Source of the DNA: an uncultured Collinsella sp.
GTDB lineage: Bacteria > Actinomycetota > Coriobacteriia > Coriobacteriales > Coriobacteriaceae
Assembly: GCA_905194675.1 (NCBI GenBank)
Contig: CAJJTG010000005.1
Span: 1 to 64,000 of the forward strand
Length of the DNA stretch: 64,000 bases
Direction of reading: 5' to 3'
Shown here: positions 8,661-19,011 of the stretch, in pieces
Position numbering within the stretch: the stretch's first letter is position 1
Layout: each line of letters starts with the position of its first letter
Translations under genes and position numbers: made by a program
Notes under the pieces: model-generated
What the model was told of the DNA's origin: nothing
Seen by the model: only the letters and a program-made list of their open reading frames with translations
Database searches by the model: none

Positions 8661-8966
8661 TCACGTCACCTTGTCTCAAATGCAGCCCGCTCGCTGACTT
8701 ATGCTCAACCTGCGGCGCCATTTTGCTTGAAGGCACCTTGCTCACTCTGGCGGGCTTTCGCTGTCCGTCCTCTATCTGCGGTGTTGCCCTGGTTGGCACT
8801 TGGGGACGTTCCTTTTGTGCCGGCACTTGGGGACAGTCCTAGTCGTCTGGGGTCTACCGGCGCATTGGGGGTTTACGCCTTCCATGCATGACAGTCGTCT
8901 CTTTTATGTTTCCTTTAGCCGTCGCTGCCTAGGATGGGGGTTAGTCGGTAGGAAGGGAGCGTCTAT
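8661..8966. other. Intergenic stretch with a direct repeat
   Basis: No gene is supported here. It holds two copies of GGCACTTGGGGAC (8795-8807 and 8822-8834), 27 bp apart, around a TTCCTTTTGTGCC. These resemble the GGGGACAG cores of the palindromes listed as family C. The ribosome site for the next gene (AAGGGAG) is at the right edge. Confidence 0.5.
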
Positions 8967-10535
8967 ATGAACGACGCGAGCGATCGTGCAATCGAAGAGG
9001 ACATGCTCGATCAGTTCAATTACTTTGACGATGAGGACGAGGAGCTGATCGATCGTCGCGAGCCGGCGTCGCTCGATGCTTTCGACCTTGTTGATGAAGG
9101 GCCCGACGAGGACGAGGTCGAATCGACGGAACCCCCACAGCCTTCGCGCCATGATTCGTTGCTCTCAAGAGTCCCTCTGCACCACGGTGTTCGTGCCGGC
9201 GCCCTCCATATGAAAACCGACTGGTGCCAGATCGTGACGGCAGGCGGTGAGCTTGCCGTCGATGCGCCGCTCACCGATAAATCATCCATCATTTGCCGCA
9301 CCGGTATGCTTATGCTCGCGAGCGGAACGGGTGCCTGGCGTGTACGCGATACCATGAATCGCGTCGCCGCTGTACTCGGTGTCACCATCCACGTTGACTT
9401 AAGTCTCCTGTCGTTTGAGTGTACTTGTATCGAAGATGGTCACTGCTTTAACGAGGTCGTCAGCCTACCCACAACGGGGGTCAATACTCATCGCATATGG
9501 ATGATGGAGAGCTTCTTAAAGGAAATCGAGGTTTACGGGCGCCGGTTTACCGTGCATGAGTACCACGAGATGCTCAAGACCGTTGAGAGTTCAAAACCCG
9601 ATTACACTCCCTGGCAACAGGGCATTGCGGCGGCCTGTGCTTGCGGCGCCTTTGTCTTTTTGCTCGGCGGCGGCCCTATCGAGATGGCCTGTGCATTTGT
9701 GGGCGCTGGTGTCGGCAACTTTGCGCGCTCCCATATTCTCAAGCAGGGCCTTGGCCAGTTTAGCGCGCTGACGATCGGCGTTGCACTCGCTTGCGTCTCG
9801 TATCTGCTGGCATTGCTTGGCCTTGGCCAGGTCATACCGGGGGCAATGTCGCACCAAGAAGGCTATATCGGCGCCATGCTCTTTGTGATCCCCGGCTTTC
9901 CTCTCATTACGGCAGGCCTCGACATCGCTAAGCTCGACATGCGAAGCGGCATTGAGCGTCTTTCGTATGCTGTGTCGATTATTGTGATGGCGACCCTCGT
10001 AGGCTGGATGGTTGCCGAGTGTGTGGGGCTGGCGCCGGATGATTTTGCCCCGCTCGGCCTCTCACCGTTGGCTCTTACACTCTTGCGTATTGTGACGAGC
10101 TTTGTCGGAGTATTTGGCTTCTCGGTTATGTTCAACAGTCCGGTAAAGATGGCAGCGGCGGCAGGGCTCATCGGCGCCGTGTCTAATACCTTGCGCCTTA
10201 CGCTCGTTGATGCGCCGACGCTGTTTCCCTTCCTGGGTCTGAGCGTGGGTATGCCTCCCGAGGCAGCAGCGTTTATCGGCGCGCTGGTATCGGGACTGCT
10301 CGCGAGCTTAGCCGAAATCAAGCTCACCTACCCACGCATCGCCCTCACGGTGCCGTCGATTGTCATTATGGTGCCGGGCTTGTATCTGTATCGCTCGATG
10401 TATTACATGTGCACCTTCGACACGGTCAATATGCTCGGCTGGTTTGTGCGTGCAGTGCTCATCGTGGCGTTTCTGCCCGTTGGTCTGGGTGTGGCGCGTA
10501 CGCTCACCGACCCTCGCTGGCGCCACACCAGCTAA
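8967..10535 (+). CDS. Threonine/serine exporter family protein (ThrE-like)
   Basis: Membrane protein of the ThrE export family. The 522 residues run in this order: a very acidic N-terminal stretch (~1-60), the soluble ThrE head domain containing VLGVTIHVDLSLLSFECTC, and then about ten hydrophobic segments comprising the first membrane half (PF06738 type) and the ThrE_2 half (PF12821 type). Both halves, often split into two genes in Firmicutes, are fused here as in Corynebacterium. Expected job: proton-driven export of small neutral amino acids or dipeptide-derived Thr/Ser. ATG 8967 follows GGAAGGGAG. It is a single-gene unit between repeats. Confidence 0.85.
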   Translation: MNDASDRAIEEDMLDQFNYFDDEDEELIDRREPASLDAFDLVDEGPDEDEVESTEPPQPSRHDSLLSRVPLHHGVRAGALHMKTDWCQIVTAGGELAVDAPLTDKSSIICRTGMLMLASGTGAWRVRDTMNRVAAVLGVTIHVDLSLLSFECTCIEDGHCFNEVVSLPTTGVNTHRIWMMESFLKEIEVYGRRFTVHEYHEMLKTVESSKPDYTPWQQGIAAACACGAFVFLLGGGPIEMACAFVGAGVGNFARSHILKQGLGQFSALTIGVALACVSYLLALLGLGQVIPGAMSHQEGYIGAMLFVIPGFPLITAGLDIAKLDMRSGIERLSYAVSIIVMATLVGWMVAECVGLAPDDFAPLGLSPLALTLLRIVTSFVGVFGFSVMFNSPVKMAAAAGLIGAVSNTLRLTLVDAPTLFPFLGLSVGMPPEAAAFIGALVSGLLASLAEIKLTYPRIALTVPSIVIMVPGLYLYRSMYYMCTFDTVNMLGWFVRAVLIVAFLPVGLGVARTLTDPRWRHTS

Positions 10536-10566
10536 TTGGCGCAAGTGAAACTGATCCGCATAACAT

Positions 10567-10630
10567 GAACGTGGATAATCTCCCGTTTTTGGCCTGTTTA
10601 CGGGCTCAAAACGGGAGATTATCCACGTTC
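10567..10630. repeat. Palindrome, family A (23-bp perfect arms)
   Basis: The arms at 10567-10589 and 10608-10630 are exact reverse complements, including GTGGATAATCTCCCG and CGGGAGATTATCCAC, around an 18-nt loop. Related copies lie at 30543-30606 and, degraded, at 26443-26510. Confidence 0.9.
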
Positions 10631-10771
10631 GTGGAATGGGTGTCCGAAAATCCACGCTCGTTGGGCCGATACAGACGCACCTGGCGATTCCTTTTTTGTA
10701 GACGTTGTCGCGCGGCTACGGGTGGGAAAGGTCCCAACGGTTAACATATACTCCATATGGGTAAAGAGACC

Positions 10772-10797
10772 AAAGCGCTGCCGCGGGGCGGCGCTTT
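10772..10797. promoter_or_regulatory. Hairpin in the clpC leader
   Basis: AAAGCGC (10772-10778) and GCGCTTT (10791-10797) with an inner GCCGC/GCGGC form a strong stem 38 nt before the clpC start. TATACT at 10747-10752 is a likely -10 box upstream. The stem may be an attenuator or 5' stabiliser. No CtsR or HspR box is visible. Confidence 0.45.
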
Positions 10798-10834
10798 GCG
10801 TTTGAAAAAACTAGCTCGTCTAAGAGGAACTAGC

Positions 10835-13477
<2,643 letters not shown>

Positions 13478-13499
13478 GGATTAACATACCTTGTATAAC

Positions 13500-13533
13500 G
13501 GGGGCGTTCCGATAAGGAAGCGCCCCCATTTCT
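13500..13533 (+). terminator. clpC terminator
   Basis: GGGGGCGTTCC pairs with GGAAGCGCCCCC (one bulge), followed by ATTTCTATT. Confidence 0.8.
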
Positions 13534-13557
13534 ATTGAAATGCGCTTCAATCTGCCG

Positions 13558-13588
13558 TGCTATACTATAATTGAAACTAAGTATAGCA
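13558..13588 (+). promoter_or_regulatory. Toxin-antitoxin operator/promoter
   Basis: TGCTATACT (13558-13566) and AGTATAGCA (13580-13588) are perfect 9-bp inverted arms 13 bp apart. A -10 box TATAAT (13566-13571) lies inside. The antitoxin start is 12 bp downstream. This is the classical arrangement for a self-repressing antitoxin. Confidence 0.8.
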
Positions 13589-13599
13589 AAGGAGCTGAT

Positions 13600-13959
13600 A
13601 TGTCTACATCAATACTCGACACGCGGCCAGTGCAGATGAACGTGCGCATAGATCGCCAGCTCAAAGAGGCGGGAGACGCCGTCCTGACTCATATTGGCAT
13701 GACGCCGTCACAAGCCGTTCGGACACTTTGGGAGTATCTGGTCGTTAACGGACGCATGCCCTCGAAGGGAGACGCGGCGGCTCCGGTTTCTGACGGAGTG
13801 GAGCCCCGGCGCATGGAGTCAAGGGCTGCGCAAGGCAGCCATATCGTTCGCGATTCGTGCCTCAAATACGGCATCCCCATCCCTGAGTTCTCGGGAGACT
13901 ATGACGACCTCTATGAGGAGGCCATGGCGGAGCGCTATCCCGAGTGGGTGGAACTATGA
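13600..13959 (+). CDS. RelB/DinJ family antitoxin
   Basis: A 119-residue DNA-binding antitoxin. Residues ~12-55 form the ribbon-helix-helix unit (VQMNVRIDRQLKEAGDAV, then MTPSQAVRTLWEYLV), as in RelB/DinJ. The C-terminal half (~60-119) is charged and should wrap the toxin. ATG 13600 has AAAGGAG 6 nt upstream. The stop TGA overlaps the toxin start as ATGA, so the pair is translationally coupled. The partner is a PIN nuclease, not the RelE/YafQ toxin usual for this antitoxin family. Confidence 0.87.
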   Translation: MSTSILDTRPVQMNVRIDRQLKEAGDAVLTHIGMTPSQAVRTLWEYLVVNGRMPSKGDAAAPVSDGVEPRRMESRAAQGSHIVRDSCLKYGIPIPEFSGDYDDLYEEAMAERYPEWVEL

Positions 13960-14477
13960 GCACAGAAGGCGTCCTCAAGCTGTTAATCGATACCAACGTA
14001 TGGATGGATTATTTTTCTGGCAGGTCCGACCGTACGGCAAATGTCGTCCATCTGATCGAGATTGCCGACGCCTCGGAGCGGATTGCCCTGTTTGCCTCGT
14101 CGCTTTCGGTCAAAGACGTTTCATATCTTGTCTCGGCGGCAATCAAGCAGGAGTGCCGAAGAAAGACTGGCTCACTGAGCGATAACGCCATTGCGGCGGC
14201 AGACGAAACGGCCTGGGCATGCGTTCGACAGATGCGCGAGCTAGCCCTCATCGCCCCGGTCGGTGCAGACGAGGTCTTCGACTCCTTTGTGTTCAAGTAC
14301 CACCACAATGACTTTGAGGACGACCTGATGCTGGGCGTCGCCAATCGCATTGATGCCGATTACGTCGTGACGGAGGACAAGAATCTAATTAAACATACCA
14401 ATGGTGTATGCATTAATGTTCAACAGGCGTTGAGGTTGGTTGGGGGGTCCAACGTTCCCTCTGCGCGGCCCGTCTAA
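13956..14477 (+). CDS. PIN-domain ribonuclease toxin
   Basis: Probable RNA-cleaving toxin of 173 residues. The PIN acidic residues are in place: Asp12 in LIDTNVWMDYF, and the C-terminal cluster DFEDDLMLGVANRIDADYVVTEDKNL (written here across the conserved DD and TEDKNL motifs). ATG 13956 overlaps the antitoxin stop by 4 bp. Family: PIN_3-like. It is expected to be held inactive by the upstream antitoxin and, if freed, to cut tRNA or mRNA; the target is unknown. Confidence 0.85.
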   Translation: MSTEGVLKLLIDTNVWMDYFSGRSDRTANVVHLIEIADASERIALFASSLSVKDVSYLVSAAIKQECRRKTGSLSDNAIAAADETAWACVRQMRELALIAPVGADEVFDSFVFKYHHNDFEDDLMLGVANRIDADYVVTEDKNLIKHTNGVCINVQQALRLVGGSNVPSARPV

Positions 14478-14625
14478 CCTGCTTTATCTTGATAAAGTGG
14501 CGGTACCCCGCCGTTAGCCGATGATGCGGGGGCGCTCGGCGTTTTCGACTGGTTTATGCACGCAAAGTCTGGGAATATACAAGGCGCATGTCTTACTGTC
14601 TAACCAGTTGCGCCAAGGAGGCACC

Positions 14626-16083
14626 ATGGACTACAAGATTACCGGCTACGAGCCCGCTCAGCTGTTCCATTTCTTTGAGGAGGTCAGCGCGATCCCCCGT
14701 GGGTCTGGCAACGAGAAAGGCATCAGCGATTTCCTGGTTGCGTTTGCCAAGGAGCGCGGCCTCGATGTGTACCAGGACGAGGTCTACAACGTCATCATTC
14801 GCAAGCCCGCATCTGCCGGTGCCGAGAATGCCCCGACCGTGATGCTGCAGGGCCACATCGATATGGTGTGCGACAAGTTGGGCTCCGTCGAGCACGACTT
14901 TACGACCGATGGTATCGACCTGGTCGTCAAGGACGGCGTCCTCACCGCTAACGGCACCACTCTGGGCGCCGACAACGGTATCGCCGTCGCGCTTATGCTT
15001 ACCGTGCTCAACGATGATTCGATTGCCCATCCGGCCCTCGAGTGCGTATTCACCACCGACGAGGAGACTGGCCTGGTCGGCGCCGAGACGCTCGACAAGT
15101 CCCAGATTAGCGCCCGCACCATGATTAACCTTGACTCCGAGGAAGAGGGCGTTGCCACCGTCAGCTGCGCCGGCGGCGTCGTCGTTACCTACACCTGCCC
15201 GATCGCGCGTGAGCACAAGACCGGTAGCACCCTCACGCTCGACATCTCCGGCCTGCTGGGCGGTCACTCCGGCAGCGATATCCACCTGGAGCGCGGCAAC
15301 GGCAACCTCATCATGGCCCGCATCATCGACCGCCTGATGGTTGCCGGCGTGCCCGCCATCGTGAGCTTTAACGGCGGCACCAAGGACAACGCCATCAACC
15401 GTGAGTGCAAGGCTGTTCTGGTCTACGCCGACCACGCTGCCGCCGAGGCCGCGGCCCAGATCGCCCGTGGCATCATCGCCGACGTCACTGCCGAGCTCGA
15501 GGTCTTCGACCCCGGCTTTACCTGCACTGTCGAGATCGCCGACAACGCCGAGGTCGAGGCCATGGACCAGAAGTCCGCGCTTGCCCTCATCCGCGCCCTG
15601 CGTCTTGCCCCTAACGGCGTGATTCGCCGCAACGTCGCCACCGACGGCTCCGTCGAGGTTTCCTCCAACATCGGTGTGGTTGCCACCTCTGACGACGAGG
15701 TCAAGATCATGCTGTCCCCGCGCTCCTCGATCACCTCGCTGCAGAACGAGTTCAAGGACCGCCTGCAGACGCTTGCCGATGTCTTGGGCTTCGACGCCAA
15801 GTTCGAGTTCGAGTATCCCGGCTGGAGCTATGCCGAGCATTCGCCGGTCCGCGACATCTTTGTCGAGAGCTATCGCGAGCTCTTTGGCTCCGAGCTGCGC
15901 ATCGAGTCCATTCACGCCGGCCTTGAGTGCGGCCTGTTTGCCGAGGCCCTGCACGGCCTGGACGCCATCGCCGTGGGCCCGACGCTCTCCGATGTCCACA
16001 CCCCGGACGAGAGCATGGAGCTCGCTTCTGCCGAGCGCTTCTACGAGCTGCTCATCGACGTCCTCAAGCGCCTTGCCGCGTAA
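14626..16083 (+). CDS. pepD: Beta-Ala-His / Xaa-His dipeptidase, M20 family
   Basis: Cytosolic zinc aminoacyl-histidine dipeptidase. The 485 residues carry the M20 metal motifs: MLQGHIDMVCDK (~70), TTLGADNGIAVA (~110) and FTTDEETGLVGA (~145, catalytic Glu pair), then the lid domain with GLLGGHSGSDI and a C-terminal His region, DVHTPDESM. ATG 14626 has AAGGAGG just upstream and starts where PepD proteins do; the frame is open further upstream but has no ribosome site. Transcribed alone between the toxin locus and a terminator. Confidence 0.93.
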   Translation: MDYKITGYEPAQLFHFFEEVSAIPRGSGNEKGISDFLVAFAKERGLDVYQDEVYNVIIRKPASAGAENAPTVMLQGHIDMVCDKLGSVEHDFTTDGIDLVVKDGVLTANGTTLGADNGIAVALMLTVLNDDSIAHPALECVFTTDEETGLVGAETLDKSQISARTMINLDSEEEGVATVSCAGGVVVTYTCPIAREHKTGSTLTLDISGLLGGHSGSDIHLERGNGNLIMARIIDRLMVAGVPAIVSFNGGTKDNAINRECKAVLVYADHAAAEAAAQIARGIIADVTAELEVFDPGFTCTVEIADNAEVEAMDQKSALALIRALRLAPNGVIRRNVATDGSVEVSSNIGVVATSDDEVKIMLSPRSSITSLQNEFKDRLQTLADVLGFDAKFEFEYPGWSYAEHSPVRDIFVESYRELFGSELRIESIHAGLECGLFAEALHGLDAIAVGPTLSDVHTPDESMELASAERFYELLIDVLKRLAA

Positions 16084-16089
16084 GGGTCG

Positions 16090-16120
16090 CGCTAGCAGCA
16101 GTTCGAGCCACGTGCTAGCG
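16090..16120. repeat. 8-bp inverted repeat after pepD
   Basis: CGCTAGCA (16090-16097) and TGCTAGCG (16113-16120) pair perfectly, 7 bp after the pepD stop. It is probably part of the terminator region. Confidence 0.5.
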
Positions 16121-16139
16121 GATTGCAAATGACATTACG

Positions 16140-16185
16140 AGAGGGGGCATCCGAACTTTTGCGACGGGTGCCCCCCTCTTCTTTT
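16140..16185. terminator. Terminator between pepD and hipA (convergent)
   Basis: AGAGGGGGCA pairs with TGCCCCCCTCT around ~22 nt, followed by TCTTTT on the + strand. It separates converging pepD and hipA and may serve both. Confidence 0.8.
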
Positions 16186-16208
16186 AAGAAATGTGGATTG
16201 ATTGGCGC

Positions 16209-17513
16209 CTAGCCCATATCCGCCTTGATGAGGTCGAGGGTGCGCTGGCAGTTTTCGCGGACGGGGCCGAGCATATGCTCGCGCAGGTCCGCCATGCCGG
16301 GCAGGTCGGCGTATTCGTCCATGATCTCTTCCATACAAATGGGCACCTCGTAGGCGAGGTCCATCATGGTCGCAAAGCAAAACTTCTCGGATAGCCCGGC
16401 ATCGGTGAGCGCCGCCTCCAGCGCGGGGTCGCCCATACCGTGGTATCGGCGGATACCGCCTGGACCGATGCGCCCCACTCGATTTTCGCCGCCAACGCTC
16501 ATGGCAAGGCGCGCCCGGCGGCGCATACGTTCGTACGCCAAGCCCGATGCGACATCGTACATGGGTGCGAGCGCTGCGTTTGTGCCTTTGCCTAGGATGA
16601 GCGAGTAGTTTTTAGCGTGTGCGTCAGGCGCTCCGATAATGGCGTTATAGAACAACATATAGGTAAAAAGCACAAGATTCATGTGGTGGGGGACTGTGTT
16701 AATCAGTCGTTCTTGGATGTCTCGTGTGGTTGGTCCTCCGTCGGCGGTGTATTTCTGGCTTGGCAATACACCGAGCGCCTGGCAAAAGTCCTCCTGATGC
16801 AGCCTTTCGATATTTCCGCTGCTATTGACCATTCTGTCGTACCGTTCAACGACGAGCGCGGCTTCGTCTTCAAATGTGCAATAGGAGACGTTGGCAGTTG
16901 GAATGCCAACACGCCGAGCCGTTTTCATGCAGACGAATTCGTTTAAGGCCTGGTGTTTGAACCCAACGACACCATTTTTGAAGATATGGGTAGTGGGGGA
17001 TGACCCTAGACATTCGCACCATTGGCCATCATGCCAAGCTAGTGCAAATTTGCCTTGGTTGCCGCCCAGGGACCAGCTTTCGTTGGAGCCCATCCATGTC
17101 TCTCTTTCGTCATCGCGAATTGCTTTGAGCTTGTGAGCGATTTGAGAATTGGTAAGCGGGCGGTATGCCGAGACCCTGCCGCGGGCGGCGCCTAATTGAT
17201 CGGTTCGACAAAACTGAACGGCCCCTGCGCAGTCAAGACCGATATGGCACAAGAGGGCGACGGGGTTGTTGGATGCAACGTCATACTCGGCGGCAATAGC
17301 GCGACGCTGCTCTTGGCTGTCGGGCAAAAGGCCAAATAGGAACGGGCGGACGATGTTATGGCCATACGCGCGATTGGAAAGCGGCATTGTAAGCGATAGT
17401 GGTGCTCCGCGATAGGTTGGGGCGTATACAAAGCTGCAGAGTCCATGCTCGTCTTGCCGGAGAGTGCCTGCGATTTCGCCACAAATGAGGGTCGCAAGCT
17501 CCATCTCTGCCAT
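16209..17513 (-). CDS. hipA: HipA-type serine/threonine kinase toxin
   Basis: A 434-residue kinase of the HipA family, whose E. coli member phosphorylates GltX and causes persistence. Seen: an N-terminal HipA_N-like domain (~1-110), a nucleotide loop SWSLGGNQGK (147-156) with Lys155, HIFK (176-179), the catalytic loop PDAHAKN (296-302; Asp297) and the Mg-binding MYDV (318-321; Asp320). Both catalytic Asp residues are intact. hipB ends exactly one base before its start, giving the canonical hipB-hipA order. The kinase target here is unknown. Confidence 0.9.
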   Translation of the reverse strand: MAEMELATLICGEIAGTLRQDEHGLCSFVYAPTYRGAPLSLTMPLSNRAYGHNIVRPFLFGLLPDSQEQRRAIAAEYDVASNNPVALLCHIGLDCAGAVQFCRTDQLGAARGRVSAYRPLTNSQIAHKLKAIRDDERETWMGSNESWSLGGNQGKFALAWHDGQWCECLGSSPTTHIFKNGVVGFKHQALNEFVCMKTARRVGIPTANVSYCTFEDEAALVVERYDRMVNSSGNIERLHQEDFCQALGVLPSQKYTADGGPTTRDIQERLINTVPHHMNLVLFTYMLFYNAIIGAPDAHAKNYSLILGKGTNAALAPMYDVASGLAYERMRRRARLAMSVGGENRVGRIGPGGIRRYHGMGDPALEAALTDAGLSEKFCFATMMDLAYEVPICMEEIMDEYADLPGMADLREHMLGPVRENCQRTLDLIKADMG

Positions 17514-17945
17514 TTATTTCACAACCTTACAGCCAAAGGAGAGGTCTGAAGTGTCGGAAAGGCCTTGCTCGGCTGCGATTTGGGCCAGCAAGGCACCATA
17601 GGAAGATGGCGTTCCCTGTCGAGCGGGTCGTCTGCCTACGCTTGGCTTTGGCAGGGCATTCGAGTTCGCGATAGGGAGGTCCGCTTTCGTCGTCGGATGT
17701 TCGGAGGGCGATGCGATGGAGTCGTTATCGCTTTGCGCAAAGAGACCTATGCCGAGTGCGTTAAAGACGGACAGCAACTTGTCGAGTCGAATGCCGGTGG
17801 CGTCTCCTAGCTCGAGCGATGCGAGCAGGCGCTCCGAAACACTGGCCGTTTTGGCGAGGGCGGCACGGGTGAGACCCTGAGCCTCGCGTGCCTGGCGCAC
17901 GTAGATGCCAGCTTGGCGCGGTGTGGTGATGGGAAGGGTATTCAC
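17514..17945 (-). CDS. hipB: HipB-type helix-turn-helix antitoxin
   Basis: A 143-residue repressor. Residues ~15-65 are an XRE/Cro helix-turn-helix (IYVRQAREAQGLTRAALAK, then VSERLLASLELGD). The remainder is a longer-than-usual linker and tail (~70-143) that may contact HipA. It is the first gene of the pair. A 16-bp perfect inverted repeat lies 14 bp before its start and is its obvious operator. Confidence 0.85.
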   Translation of the reverse strand: MNTLPITTPRQAGIYVRQAREAQGLTRAALAKTASVSERLLASLELGDATGIRLDKLLSVFNALGIGLFAQSDNDSIASPSEHPTTKADLPIANSNALPKPSVGRRPARQGTPSSYGALLAQIAAEQGLSDTSDLSFGCKVVK

Positions 17946-17959
17946 GGCGATCTCCTAAC

Positions 17960-18002
17960 GTGCAGACTTTTGCATATCAGTATGACATGCAAAAGTCTGC
18001 AC
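17960..18002 (-). promoter_or_regulatory. hipBA operator (16-bp perfect inverted repeat)
   Basis: GTGCAGACTTTTGCAT (17960-17975) and ATGCAAAAGTCTGCAC (17987-18002) are exact reverse complements with an 11-nt spacer. It sits directly upstream of hipB and is probably bound by it. Confidence 0.8.
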
Positions 18003-18006
18003 GAAA

Positions 18007-18036
18007 AGGCCTCATGCAAAACTTTGCATGAGGCCT
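18007..18036 (-). terminator. mntP terminator sharing hip half-sites
   Basis: AGGCCTCATGCAAA (18007-18020) and TTTGCATGAGGCCT (18023-18036) pair perfectly with a 2-nt loop. On the minus strand, TTTTCG follows. It contains the same ATGCAAA core as the hipBA operator 5 bp away, so it may also be a second HipB site. Confidence 0.75.
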
Positions 18037-18073
18037 TGTACTGGCGTTGAGTTTTGAGCGATTGTGTTTGGCG

Positions 18074-18652
18074 TTACAGCGCCAAAATCCCCAGATGCTC
18101 AAGCAAGATCTTAAGTCCGATGAGGATGAGCACGATGCCGCCCACGATGGTGGCAGGTTTTTCGTAGCGCGCGCCAAAGGTGTGGCCGATCGCTACGCCG
18201 GCGACGGAGAAGATAAACGTTGTGACGCCGATAAGCGATACGGCGGGAACGATGTCGACCGAAAGCGCGGCGAACGAGATGCCCACGGCCAGGGCGTCGA
18301 TTGAGGTGGCGATGGCGAGGATCAGGTACTCGCTCAGTTCAATCTTTTCGGCATTCTTGCCGTCGCCTTCATCCTCGTCCTCGGTAAAAGCCTCCCACAG
18401 CATTTTGCCGCCGATGAAGGCCAAAAGGATAAAGGCGATCCAATGGTCGATAGGTCCGATGATGGCCATGAATTGACTTCCGAGCGCCCATCCGATTACG
18501 GGCATGCCGGCCTGAAACCCGCCAAAGAACAGGCCGAGCACCACGGCGACTTTAAGGTTGATCTTTTTCATGCCGAGACCCTTGCAGATGGAAACGGCAA
18601 AAGCGTCCATCGAAAGGCCAGCGGCGAGCAGCACGAGCTCTGCGAGTCCCAT
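18074..18652 (-). CDS. mntP: Manganese efflux pump MntP
   Basis: Inner-membrane Mn2+ exporter of 192 residues with six predicted membrane helices in two repeats. Each repeat has the family Asp motif: AAGLSMDAFAVSICKG (repeat 1) and IATSIDALAVGISFA (repeat 2). An acidic cytosolic loop, EDEDEGD, joins them. ATG 18652 has GGGAG upstream; an upstream in-frame GTG lies within the regulatory terminator and is rejected. It is controlled by a yybP-ykoY riboswitch (18706-18842), so expression should rise with manganese. Confidence 0.95.
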   Translation of the reverse strand: MGLAELVLLAAGLSMDAFAVSICKGLGMKKINLKVAVVLGLFFGGFQAGMPVIGWALGSQFMAIIGPIDHWIAFILLAFIGGKMLWEAFTEDEDEGDGKNAEKIELSEYLILAIATSIDALAVGISFAALSVDIVPAVSLIGVTTFIFSVAGVAIGHTFGARYEKPATIVGGIVLILIGLKILLEHLGILAL

Positions 18653-18705
18653 AGTCTGGCTCCCTCTCTGCGGGCAGGCCCGCGTGTACCTCTTGGGGGA
18701 GTAAC

Positions 18706-18750
18706 AAAAAAAGACCCGTGGCGTACGCGTTGCGCGCACAGCCACGAGTC
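18706..18750 (-). terminator. Expression-platform terminator of the Mn riboswitch
   Basis: On the minus strand, GACTCGTGGC (18750-18741) pairs with GCCACGGGTC (18722-18713, one G-U), followed by seven T residues (18712-18706). Its 5' arm is the 3' conserved strand of the aptamer, so the two folds exclude each other. Confidence 0.85.
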
Positions 18751-18842
18751 TCGTTCATTAAGGCAAGCCAGGCCGCATCGGCCAGTGTGTTGACTTACCG
18801 CGCCACCGGAGGCGAACCCGGCTACGCGACTACTCCCTCATA
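18741..18842 (-). promoter_or_regulatory. yybP-ykoY manganese riboswitch
   Basis: On the minus strand the leader carries the conserved aptamer pieces in order: GGGAGTAG near 18838-18829, GTCAACACACTGG near 18793, the GGCCGATGCGGCC stem, GGCTTGCCTTAATGAA and GAGACTC near 18752-18746. This is the yybP-ykoY consensus, known to bind Mn2+. Bound aptamer should sequester the strand needed by the terminator at 18706-18750 and let mntP be transcribed. Confidence 0.9.
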
Positions 18843-19011
18843 TATGTGAATCCCGATGCTACCACATAAGCAGCTCATTTGGGTTGGGGCTCTTTTGACT
18901 ACCCCAGCGGTGTTCGCTCATTCTGTAAGCATCGGATTTCGCAAGCGCTGCGGGGACAAACCGTGAGAAACTATTTAGCGTTTATGGAGCGTATACGATG
19001 GGAGCGATGCC

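Noticed and set aside
8795..8834. Insertion-sequence end
   Set aside because: Only a 13-bp direct repeat is present. No transposase, inverted ends or target duplication is visible.
10700..10834. CtsR or HspR (HAIR) control site for clpC
   Set aside because: Neither the GGTCAAA tandem heptad of CtsR nor CTTGAGT-N7-ACTCAAG was found, and no ctsR gene is adjacent.
13600..14477. Classical RelB-RelE pair
   Set aside because: The toxin has LIDTNVWMDYF and a TEDKNL end, which are PIN features; RelE has none of these.
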